Under the pieces are notes generated by a model. It worked only from the letters and a program-made list of their open reading frames with translations, was not told the DNA's origin and searched no databases. The position numbers and the translations under genes are program-made. DNA of 64,000 nt from Szabonella alba. Lineage in GTDB: Bacteria > Pseudomonadota > Alphaproteobacteria > Rhodobacterales > Rhodobacteraceae. Positions within the stretch are counted from its first letter, which is position 1; the number at the start of each line of letters is the position of its first letter. Below are positions 51,620-58,974 of this stretch, in pieces. The stretch lies in assembly GCF_016765775.1 (NCBI RefSeq), contig NZ_JAESVN010000006.1, positions 186,001 to 250,000 of the forward strand, read 5' to 3'.

Positions 51620-51656
51620 ACGGGGACAGGGCCGGGCGCCTGACGGCCCCGGCCCC
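51620..51656 (-). repeat. Hairpin between dctP and dctQ (system 4)
   Basis: CGGGGACAGGGCC (51620-51632) pairs with GGCCCCGGCCCCG (51644-51656), 11 of 13 positions, just after the dctP stop. Position and strength match the stems in systems 2 and 3. Confidence 0.6.
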
Positions 51657-51671
51657 GTTATTCAGATCAGA

Positions 51672-52688
51672 TCAGTCGCCAAGCGCGTTGATCTGGTCCA
51701 GCACGCCTTCAGGCCATGAGGCCGCGAATTCCGAACCGACATATTGCTCCTGCACATGGCTGCGGAAGGCTGCCAGATCGGGCTCATAGACATCAAGGCC
51801 CTGTTCGGTCAGGAAGGCGACCAGTTCTTCCTCCTTGGCAATCTGGGCCTGACGCCCGGCCTCGGCGGCATCCTCGGCCGCTTTCTGCACGGTGGCCTGC
51901 TGCTCTGCGGGCAGGCTGTCCCACAATTCCTTGGAGAAGGCGATATAGTTCAGATCGACCAGATGCGCGGTCAGGCTGACCTGTTTCGTCACCTCATAGA
52001 ACTTGGCATCCACGACCGTCGGCAGCGGATTGTCCTGCCCGTCAACCGATCCGGTCTGCAGCGCGGTATAGATCTCGGTAAAGGCCATCGGCGTCGGGTT
52101 CGCCCCGATGGCGCGGCCAAGGAACATCCATGCGTCAGAGCCCGGCATCCGCAGGTTGACGCCCGCCAGATCGGCCGGGGTCATCACATCGCGTTCCGAC
52201 CGGGGAAAGCGCAGGTTCACATGGCGCTTGCCCAGATACATGACGGCCAACAATTTGACGCCCAGTTCATCCTCGACCTTCTGCTTGAACGGATCCATCA
52301 GCGGGTCGTTGAACACCCGCACCTGATGGTCCGCGCTCTGATGGACATAGCCGGTCGCGAAGATCGAGAATTCGGGGAAGAAATTGGCCAGTTCCTGCGC
52401 CGAGGCGATGGACATTTCCAGATCGCCGGTGGCGATGGTTTCCAGTTCAGACCCCTGCGCGATCAGTGACGCATTGTAATGCGGCTGGTAATCCGCGAAT
52501 TCCGCAATGGCCGGGCCGAAAACCGTGGCCAGCGCGACCGAGCGCTGATCGGTGTCCGAGGCCGGGGTGGACATGCGGATCACGGGGCGATCCTGCGCTG
52601 CGGCAGGCTGGGCCGAGAACCCGGCCACGGCCAGCGCCAGCGCGCCCGTCGTCGCAAGGAATGCCCGGCGTTTCATCTGTTTCATCAT
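51672..52688 (-). CDS. TRAP transporter solute-binding protein DctP (system 4)
   Basis: A 338-residue periplasmic receptor. The leader MKRRAFLATTGALALAVAG is twin-arginine-like, with cleavage near PAAAQ. The ligand segment reads AGVNLRMPGSDAWMFLGRAIGANPTPMAFTEIYTAL followed by QTGSVDGQDNPLP, with the conserved Arg in NLRMP. GGAGGAGT lies 8 bp before the first ATG. It leads the P-Q-M-aldolase operon and diverges from a GntR gene. Confidence 0.9.
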   Translation of the reverse strand: MMKQMKRRAFLATTGALALAVAGFSAQPAAAQDRPVIRMSTPASDTDQRSVALATVFGPAIAEFADYQPHYNASLIAQGSELETIATGDLEMSIASAQELANFFPEFSIFATGYVHQSADHQVRVFNDPLMDPFKQKVEDELGVKLLAVMYLGKRHVNLRFPRSERDVMTPADLAGVNLRMPGSDAWMFLGRAIGANPTPMAFTEIYTALQTGSVDGQDNPLPTVVDAKFYEVTKQVSLTAHLVDLNYIAFSKELWDSLPAEQQATVQKAAEDAAEAGRQAQIAKEEELVAFLTEQGLDVYEPDLAAFRSHVQEQYVGSEFAASWPEGVLDQINALGD

Positions 52689-52805
52689 CTTGTCTACTCC
52701 TCCCAGAAATGGCGTCGCGGGCGCTTTCCCGTTCAGATCGGGCTCGTTCTGTTGCTGTTGTCATCGGAATGCGGAAACCGACAGGAAAGCGCTTACCATG
52801 CCCCG

Positions 52806-52841
52806 CGTAACATGTTAGAGTGATGTTAGCAATAGGTTACG
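52806..52841. promoter_or_regulatory. TAACATGTTA palindrome plus outer CGTAAC/GTTACG repeat
   Basis: A perfect 10-bp palindrome (52808-52817) lies inside a larger inverted repeat CGTAAC (52806-52811) and GTTACG (52836-52841), directly ahead of the gntR start and in the divergent gap with dctP. It is the likely site for autoregulation and control of the TRAP-aldolase operon. Confidence 0.5.
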
Positions 52842-52851
52842 GAAGTGACAG

Positions 52852-53577
52852 ATGACTGAACCGATGGCGTTGCCACCCACCGCCCTGCGCCGCGCCACGA
52901 CCGGAGGCGCCGGGGAAACCTCGCTGCGCCAGCAGGCCTATGACCGGATCGAGGATCTGCTGAACTGGGGCCGCCTGCGGCCGGGGCAGATCATCTCGCA
53001 GCGTGAACTGGTCGAGCTGACGGGCGGAACGCTGGGATCGGTGCGCGAGGCGATCCCCCGGTTCGAGGCCGAGGGACTGCTGCAGACCCTGCCGCAGCGC
53101 GGGATCATGGTGCCCAGTCTGGATGTCAGTTTCGTGCGCGAAGCCTATCAGATGCGCCGGTTGATCGAACTGGGCATGGTGCCTGATCTGTGTGAACGGC
53201 TGGACCGCGCCACCGTCACCGGCTGGATCAGATGGCATGAGGCGGCACAGGACCGGCTGACCGACGAAAGCGCCGGGGATCAGGCCGAATTCCTGCGCGA
53301 TTTCCAGCTATTCGACTGGGACATGCATGGCCAGATGGTCGAGGCGATGGACAACAAGCTGATTTCCAACGTCTATCGCGTCACAGCCATCAAGATCCGC
53401 ATGGCCGCGCAATCCCGTGTCCGGGTGACGCGCCAGAATGCAACCCGTGTCATCAGGGAGCATCTGGATTTCCTGCGCCCCCTGCTGGAAGGCCGGGCCG
53501 AGGCGGTCACCGCCGCGCTGTCCTTTCATATCAACCAGTCTCTGACACTGGCACTGGGCGGTTCGGTCCGGGGCTGA
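52852..53577 (+). CDS. GntR-family regulator, FCD type
   Basis: A 241-residue FadR-like repressor. The winged HTH covers about residues 20-90 (SLRQQAYDRIEDLLNWGRLR, QIISQRELVELTGGTLGSVR, EAIPRFEAEGLLQTLPQRGI); the FCD domain follows, with the metal-type FQLFDWDMHGQMVEA and REHLDFLRPLLEG. GGAAG precedes the ATG. Divergence from the TRAP system 4 operon suggests it senses that operon's substrate. Confidence 0.88.
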   Translation: MTEPMALPPTALRRATTGGAGETSLRQQAYDRIEDLLNWGRLRPGQIISQRELVELTGGTLGSVREAIPRFEAEGLLQTLPQRGIMVPSLDVSFVREAYQMRRLIELGMVPDLCERLDRATVTGWIRWHEAAQDRLTDESAGDQAEFLRDFQLFDWDMHGQMVEAMDNKLISNVYRVTAIKIRMAAQSRVRVTRQNATRVIREHLDFLRPLLEGRAEAVTAALSFHINQSLTLALGGSVRG

Positions 53578-53578
53578 A

Positions 53579-53597
53579 GCGGCCCGCATCTGGCCGC
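53579..53597. terminator. Hairpin between convergent gntR and isomerase genes
   Basis: GCGGCC (53579-53584) and GGCCGC (53592-53597) form a 6-bp stem in the 21-bp gap between two stops. No U-tract. Confidence 0.45.
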
Positions 53598-53598
53598 G

Positions 53599-54444
53599 TC
53601 AGCAGCAGCGCCGGAAGCGGTCCACGATCACGTCCAGCACCTCATCGGGGTCGCGCCGCCACCAGTTGCGGGCCGAAAAGATCTCGACCTCGCACAGCCC
53701 GACATAACCCGCGCCTTCCACCATGCCCCGGATCGCGCGCAGATCGGCAATGCCGTCGCCCATCATGCCCCGGTCCAGCAGCATATCGGACGTATTTTCC
53801 AACCAGTCACACAGATGATAGCCCAGCACCCGGCCCTGCGCGGCGGCAAGGCTTTGCGCCAGCAGCCGGTCCCACCAGACGTGATAGACATCGACCGCGA
53901 TGCCAAGATTCGGCGCACCGACGCGATCACAAACCGCCAGCGCATCGGCGACGGTGAACAGGCAGGTCCGGTTGCCGCCGAACATCGGGTTCAGCGGCTC
54001 CAGCGCCAGCGCGACCCCGGCATCTGCCGCGTGGGGGGCGAGTTCGGCAATCCGGTCGGCAAGGCGCGCGACAGTTTCCGCCGTGCCCTTGCTGCCGGGT
54101 TCGGTGCCGCCTGTGACAAGGGTCAGCACCGGTGCAGCCAGTTCGGCCGCCATGTCGATGCTGGCGCGCGCCTCGTCCAGATCCTGCGGCGCATCGCGGC
54201 CCACCAGATAGGGCGTGCGGCACAGGCCTGCGACGCGCAGCCCTGCGGCCCGTGCATGATTGCCGATTGCGGCGGCCCTTGTGCCGATCTCGCGCCGCCA
54301 GAACACGACCCCGCCATAGCCGCGCGCGGCGCAGGCGTCGATCACCCGTTCCGGCGTCCAGCCCGCCCCGGCGCCCTCGACATTATGGCCCAGCGTTGCC
54401 GTATTCAGCGCCAGCGCCGAAAGATCGCGGCTGAAATCGCGCAA
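53599..54444 (-). CDS. Xylose-isomerase-like TIM-barrel (sugar epimerase/isomerase) protein
   Basis: A 281-residue member of the AP-endonuclease-2/IolE-type TIM-barrel family. The metal ligands are recognisable in ALEPLNPMFGGNRT, GIAVDVYHVWWD and LCEVEIFSARNWW. Members epimerise or isomerise keto sugars, or dehydrate inosose. It starts one base after the DUF993 stop and is the last gene of an operon led by an acyl-CoA dehydrogenase. Substrate unknown. Confidence 0.8.
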   Translation of the reverse strand: MRDFSRDLSALALNTATLGHNVEGAGAGWTPERVIDACAARGYGGVVFWRREIGTRAAAIGNHARAAGLRVAGLCRTPYLVGRDAPQDLDEARASIDMAAELAAPVLTLVTGGTEPGSKGTAETVARLADRIAELAPHAADAGVALALEPLNPMFGGNRTCLFTVADALAVCDRVGAPNLGIAVDVYHVWWDRLLAQSLAAAQGRVLGYHLCDWLENTSDMLLDRGMMGDGIADLRAIRGMVEGAGYVGLCEVEIFSARNWWRRDPDEVLDVIVDRFRRCC

Positions 54445-54445
54445 G

Positions 54446-55594
54446 TCACACCCCGTAAAGCGCCAGCAGCGATTTCATCCGCGCCACCGCCAGATCGGGA
54501 TCGCGCAGCAGACCGCATTCATCGGCCAGCCGGAAGGTCTCGGTGAAATAGGGCAAGGGCCGCATCGCCTGCGCCCCGCCCAGCATGATGAAATGATCCT
54601 GAAACCCGTTCAGCCAGGCGAGATATACCACGCCCGTCTTGTAATACTGCGTCGGCGCGCGGAAGATATGCCGCGCCAGCGGCACGGTCGGGTCCAGCGT
54701 GGCACGGAACTCCGCCACATCGCCCTGCCCCAACCGGCCCACCGCATGGGCCGCCGCCGGGGCCAGCGGGTCGAAAATGCCCAAGAGCGCATGGCTGAAC
54801 CCCTGATCGTCCCCTTCGATCAGTTCGGGATAGTTGAAATCATCACCGGTATACATCTTCACGCCTTCGGGCAGACGCCGGCGCATGATGATTTCCTTGT
54901 CCTTGTCAAGCAGGCTGATCTTGATGCCTTCAACCTTGGCGCGGTTGCGATGGATCACCTCGAGCGCCACCTCCATCGCGTCCGCAAAGTCGTCCTGCCC
55001 CCAATAACCCGCCAGTTGCGGATCAAACATGTCGCCCAGCCAGTGCAGGATCACCGGATGGTCGCAGTCCGACAGAATGCGGTCATAGACGCGGATGTAA
55101 TCCTGCGAGCCTTTCGCCACGCGAGCCAGCGCGCGGCTGGCCATCAGGATGATGCGGGCATCCAGTTTCTGGATCGCCTCAAGCTGTTCCTGATAGGCGC
55201 GGATCACGTCATCGGTGCTGCGGGCCGCTGACGGGTCCAGATGGTCGGTGCCGCAGCCATTGGCGACCGCCGCATCGGGCAATTCCTCTCGCGTGCGCCT
55301 GATCAGCTCCAGCGCGCCGGGCCAGTCCAGCCCCATGCCACGCTGCGCGGTATCCATCGCCTCGGCAATCCCCAGCCCCAGACCCGCCAGATGGTGGCGA
55401 AAGGTCATGGTGGCCGCCCAGTCGACCGTCGCGCCGCCCGACGGGTCATTGCCGGTAAAGGGATCGGCCACGACATGCGCCGCCGAATAGACACTGCGCG
55501 CCGCATCCGGCCCCAGCCTGCCCGCCGCGACCGGCGTTCCGCGCAAGGTGTAATCGGTCAGGCGGCCCTGATCGTCCGGCAAGGCGATTTTCAT
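54446..55594 (-). CDS. DUF993 family protein, aldolase-like TIM barrel
   Basis: A 382-residue protein of the DUF993 family, a distant relative of dihydrodipicolinate synthase. A Lys in VEGIKISLLD (Lys225) is placed like the Schiff-base Lys of class I aldolases. Other strongly patterned stretches are NGCGTDHLDPSAARSTDDVI, ILHWLGDMFDPQLAGYWG and GDDFNYPELIEGDDQGFSHALLG. No reaction is known to me. It lies 12 bp after an SDR and directly before a TIM-barrel isomerase, a pairing seen in sugar-catabolic clusters. Confidence 0.82.
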   Translation of the reverse strand: MKIALPDDQGRLTDYTLRGTPVAAGRLGPDAARSVYSAAHVVADPFTGNDPSGGATVDWAATMTFRHHLAGLGLGIAEAMDTAQRGMGLDWPGALELIRRTREELPDAAVANGCGTDHLDPSAARSTDDVIRAYQEQLEAIQKLDARIILMASRALARVAKGSQDYIRVYDRILSDCDHPVILHWLGDMFDPQLAGYWGQDDFADAMEVALEVIHRNRAKVEGIKISLLDKDKEIIMRRRLPEGVKMYTGDDFNYPELIEGDDQGFSHALLGIFDPLAPAAAHAVGRLGQGDVAEFRATLDPTVPLARHIFRAPTQYYKTGVVYLAWLNGFQDHFIMLGGAQAMRPLPYFTETFRLADECGLLRDPDLAVARMKSLLALYGV

Positions 55595-55606
55595 GTCTCA
55601 GACCTT

Positions 55607-56374
55607 TCAGAAACGGGGAAGCAGCATCCCGGCATCGGCCGAGATTGCCTGTCCGGTGGTATAGGGCAGCCGCCCCGAGGCCAGCGCCGCAATGATCGCG
55701 CCAACCTCGGCCGGCTCGCCGACGCGGGGAAACAGGGTCAGCCCCGCCGCCGCGCGGGTGCGATAGCTGTCGATCACCGGGGCGGTCATCTCGGTTGCGA
55801 TCAGGCCGGGTTGCACGTCATAGACGGCAATATTCTCGGGCCCCAGCCGCACGGCCAGTGCCTTGGACACCATCGCCGCCGCCGCCTTGGACGCGCAATA
55901 TTCCGACCGCTGCACCGCCACGGCCACGGCATTGGCCGAGGTGACATTGACGATGGAATGAAACAGATCCCCGGGCCGGTCCCGCGCCAGCAGGCGGCGG
56001 GCAAAGCCCTGCGACAGAAAGAACATGGCCTTGCTGTTCACGCTCAGGCAGCGGTCCCAGCTTGCCTCGGTCACATCCAGCAGATCGCCCCGGCTGAGAA
56101 CGCCGACGCCTGCATTGTTGACCAGCGTTGTCAGCGGTCCCAGTGCCGCTTCGATCCGGGCCAATGCGGCGTCATGGCCTGCGATATCGGTCACGTCGAA
56201 CGGGGCCTCAACCACCGGCACGCCCAGATCGGCGATCCGCGCCGCCGCCGCCGACAGGTCGGCATCGGCAACCGGCCCGTTGACGGCAATCGCAAACCCC
56301 TCCCGCGCCAGCGCCTCGGCCGCGGCAAGGCCGATCCCGCGCGACGATCCGGTGACAAGGGCGACCGGCCTCAT
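55607..56374 (-). CDS. Short-chain dehydrogenase/reductase (FabG-like)
   Basis: A 255-residue SDR. VTGSSRGIGLAAAEAL lies at the N-terminus, NNAGVG near residue 90, the Ser in NVTSANAVAV and Tyr/Lys in YCASKAAAAM. The Arg in TGSSRGIG is common in NADP-using FabG-like enzymes. It overlaps the acyl-CoA dehydrogenase gene by 4 bp. It could reduce or oxidise a 3-hydroxyacyl or sugar intermediate. Confidence 0.87.
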   Translation of the reverse strand: MRPVALVTGSSRGIGLAAAEALAREGFAIAVNGPVADADLSAAAARIADLGVPVVEAPFDVTDIAGHDAALARIEAALGPLTTLVNNAGVGVLSRGDLLDVTEASWDRCLSVNSKAMFFLSQGFARRLLARDRPGDLFHSIVNVTSANAVAVAVQRSEYCASKAAAAMVSKALAVRLGPENIAVYDVQPGLIATEMTAPVIDSYRTRAAAGLTLFPRVGEPAEVGAIIAALASGRLPYTTGQAISADAGMLLPRF

Positions 56375-57513
56375 GTCCGGGCACCTTTGCGCAGCAATTC
56401 GCGCGCGATGATCATGCGTTGAATCTGGTTCGTGCCTTCATAGATCTGGCAGATCTTCGCATCACGATAGAGCCTTTCCACCTCGAACCCCCGGATATAG
56501 CCCGACCCGCCGAAAACCTGCACCGCATCGGATGTGCGCGCAACCGCCATATCCCCGGCAAAGCATTTGGCCATCGAACAGGCCCGCGTCGCATCCTGTC
56601 CGGTATCCAGCTTCACCGCCGCCGAATGGACCAGCAGGCGCGCGGCCTCGATATCCTTGGCCATATCGGCCAGCAGCCATTGCACGCCCTGAAATTCCGC
56701 GATGTCCTTGCCGAACTGCCTGCGCGTTCCGGCATAGTCCAGTGCCGCCTCCAGCCCCGCCTGACCGATGCCGACCGCAAGCGCGCCGATGCCGACGCGG
56801 CCCTTGTCCAGAACGCTCATCATCATGTGAAAGCCGCGCCCCTCCTGCCCCAGCAGCGCCTCGGGGCCAAGACGGACATCGTCAAAATTCAGCGCGCCGA
56901 CCGGGCTGGCGCATTGGCCCATCTTCCGCTCCTTGGGGCCGCGCCCGACCCCCGCCGCATGCAGATCGACGATGAAGATCGACATGCCGCGATTGCCCGC
57001 CTGCGGATCGGTCCGCGCCAGCACGAAGCCCAGATCGGCAACCGGCGCATTGTGGATCCAGATTTTGCCGCCCGTCAGCCGCCAGCCCGCCCCGTCCCGT
57101 GTGGCAGTGCTGCGGATGCCGGACACATCGGTTCCGGCCTCGGGTTCCGTGATGCAATAGGCCACCTTCTGCCGCATCGCCAGAATGCCGGGCAGAAGCG
57201 CCAGTTGATCGGGCGTGCCATGCCGCACCAGAAGTGACGCGATCAGTTCGACCAGCCCGCATTGATCGGCAACGCTGGCATAGCCGCGCGACAATTCCTC
57301 CATCACCACGGCATAGGTCAGCGTATCAAAGCCGGGACCGCCCATCGATTCGGGCACGCCGATGCCAAAAAGACCCAGATCGGCCATCTGCGCATAGATC
57401 TCGTCAGGAAAGCGCGCATCGCGGTCCAGATCCGCAGCGGCGGGGCGGATCACATCATCGGCGAAGGCGCGGGCCATGTCGCGCACCTGCTGCTGGGTCT
57501 CGCTCAGGAACAT
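56371..57513 (-). CDS. Acyl-CoA dehydrogenase
   Basis: A 380-residue FAD flavoprotein that makes a trans-2-enoyl-CoA and passes electrons to ETF. Motifs are VAYCITEPEAGTDVSGIRSTA, GGKIWIHNAPVADLGFVLART, RRQFGKDIAEFQGVQWLLADM and the catalytic Glu in QIYEGTNQIQRMIIAREL. It is the first gene of a four-gene operon (then SDR, DUF993, isomerase) and has the operator-like TAACTGTTCGGTTA 17 bp upstream. Confidence 0.92.
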   Translation of the reverse strand: MFLSETQQQVRDMARAFADDVIRPAAADLDRDARFPDEIYAQMADLGLFGIGVPESMGGPGFDTLTYAVVMEELSRGYASVADQCGLVELIASLLVRHGTPDQLALLPGILAMRQKVAYCITEPEAGTDVSGIRSTATRDGAGWRLTGGKIWIHNAPVADLGFVLARTDPQAGNRGMSIFIVDLHAAGVGRGPKERKMGQCASPVGALNFDDVRLGPEALLGQEGRGFHMMMSVLDKGRVGIGALAVGIGQAGLEAALDYAGTRRQFGKDIAEFQGVQWLLADMAKDIEAARLLVHSAAVKLDTGQDATRACSMAKCFAGDMAVARTSDAVQVFGGSGYIRGFEVERLYRDAKICQIYEGTNQIQRMIIARELLRKGART

Positions 57514-57529
57514 TCCACCCTCCGGTTGG

Positions 57530-57543
57530 TAACTGTTCGGTTA
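57530..57543. promoter_or_regulatory. Operator candidate TAACYGAACRGTTA (copy 1)
   Basis: TAACTGTTCGGTTA, read on the minus strand as TAACCGAACAGTTA, is flanked to give GTAAC-N6-GTTAC. It lies 17 bp before the acyl-CoA dehydrogenase start and in the divergent gap with maoC. It matches the site at 60572-60585, so a shared TetR-type repressor is likely. Confidence 0.6.
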
Positions 57544-57652
57544 CATATCCTTGCAGCATCCGGCCGGTCAAGTCCGTTTCGCGGCTTTTGCCTTGCGGAA
57601 AACGGATCTGGCCGCCATTAATGCACCATATGGTTACCTTCCGGAGGATGGA

Positions 57653-58147
57653 ATGACAGCCCGGATCGACAAAGGCGAAACCGCAGCGCCCAAACCGGGG
57701 CGGCGCCTTCCGCCCGGGATGCATGGCTTTGACAGTCTTGCGCCCGGTGACCATGTCATCACCGCCGAACTGGTCGTCACCGCCGATATGGTGGACCGCT
57801 TCGCCGATCTTTCCGGCGACCGTTTCGAATTGCATATGAGCGATGAAGCCGCGCGCGAACTGGGCTTTCCGGCGCGGGTGGCGCATGGGCTGCTGGTGCT
57901 GTCGCTGATCGACGGGCTGAAAAATCAGGCGCCTGCGCAACTGTCGGCCATCGCCACGCTGAACTGGGACATGGGGTTTCGCAAGCCGGTCCTGCTGGGC
58001 GACAGCCTGCAGGCGGAATACCGGCTGCAATCGAAACGCCTTGCCAGCGACGGCAAGCGCGGCATCGCGGTCTTTGCGGTCACCGCCCGCAACCAGCGCG
58101 ATGAGGTCGTCCAGACCGGCCAGACCACCCTGATGATGCGACGCTGA
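57653..58147 (+). CDS. MaoC-like (R)-specific enoyl-CoA hydratase
   Basis: A 164-residue hot-dog-fold hydratase. The catalytic dyad region reads DRFADLSGDRFELHMSDEAARELGFPARVAHGLL, the MaoC pattern with Asp and His. It would hydrate an enoyl-CoA. GGAGG precedes the chosen ATG; the longer frame runs into the promoter region. It diverges from the acyl-CoA dehydrogenase operon and shares its operator region. Confidence 0.88.
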   Translation: MTARIDKGETAAPKPGRRLPPGMHGFDSLAPGDHVITAELVVTADMVDRFADLSGDRFELHMSDEAARELGFPARVAHGLLVLSLIDGLKNQAPAQLSAIATLNWDMGFRKPVLLGDSLQAEYRLQSKRLASDGKRGIAVFAVTARNQRDEVVQTGQTTLMMRR

Positions 58148-58166
58148 TCCGCGCCCCGGCGCGATC
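58146..58166. terminator. Hairpin between convergent maoC and enoyl-CoA hydratase genes
   Basis: GATC-C-GCGCC and GGCGC-GATC form a 9-bp stem with one bulge over a 2-base loop, starting at the maoC stop. A likely shared 3' end; no U-tract. Confidence 0.4.
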
Positions 58167-58191
58167 CCCCTGCCGCCTCCGGCTGGTCCGG

Positions 58192-58974
58192 TTACGTCCC
58201 CTGCCCCGGAAAGCGGGGTTTACGTTTCTCGCGGAAGGCGGCCAGCCCCTCGGTCAGATCGTCCGAGGCGGCGGCGATGCCGCTAGCAAGGGACTCCAGC
58301 ACCCGGCCGACCTCTTCGCCCTCGGCGGCATTGATCAGCATCTTGGTCAGTTCCGTGGCGCGCGGTGATCGCGACAGGACAATCTGTGCCACTTCCCTTG
58401 CCGCTGCCATCCCTTCGCCCTTGGCAACGACCCGGTCCACAAGGCCCAGCCTTTCGGCCTCTTCTGCCCCGAACACTTCCCCAAACAGCGCCATGCGCCG
58501 CACCATCTGCACGCCGAAGCGCCGAACGGCGCGTTGCGTGCCCGACCAGCCCGGAATGACGCCAAGCGCCGGTTCGGGCTGGCCGATCTTCACATGCGTC
58601 TCGGCAATGCGCAGATCGGCGCAGGCCGCCAGTTCCAGCCCGCCACCCAGACAATGCCCGTTCAGAACCGCGATCAGCGGCTGGCGCAGCCGGGCCAGCG
58701 CGTCAAACGCGGCATGGCCGTCACGCACCCAGTGCCGCGCGAAATCCAGAGGCGAATTGCCCGACCATGCCGCGATATCGCCCCCCGCGCAGAAGGACCG
58801 GTCCCCCTCACCCGTCAGGATCACCACCGCCGCATCCGACCGTTCGATCCGGCGGCAGAGCGGGATCAGCGCATCGACCATTTCGGCATCCAGCGCGTTG
58901 AGCTTTTCGGGGCGGCGGATCGTCAGAACCGCCAGCCCGCCCTCCAGTTGCAATTCCAGCCGGGGATCGGTCAC
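58192..58974 (-). CDS. Enoyl-CoA hydratase/isomerase family protein
   Basis: A 260-residue crotonase starting with GTG that overlaps the CoA-transferase stop (GTGA). Oxyanion-hole segments: RSFCAGGDIAAWSG and AVLNGHCLGGGLELAACADLRIA; a Glu is present in GQPEPALGVIPGWSGTQR, as in true hydratases. It forms an operon with the CoA-transferase. It probably hydrates the enoyl-CoA made by the acyl-CoA dehydrogenase next door. Confidence 0.88.
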   Translation of the reverse strand: MTDPRLELQLEGGLAVLTIRRPEKLNALDAEMVDALIPLCRRIERSDAAVVILTGEGDRSFCAGGDIAAWSGNSPLDFARHWVRDGHAAFDALARLRQPLIAVLNGHCLGGGLELAACADLRIAETHVKIGQPEPALGVIPGWSGTQRAVRRFGVQMVRRMALFGEVFGAEEAERLGLVDRVVAKGEGMAAAREVAQIVLSRSPRATELTKMLINAAEGEEVGRVLESLASGIAAASDDLTEGLAAFREKRKPRFPGQGT

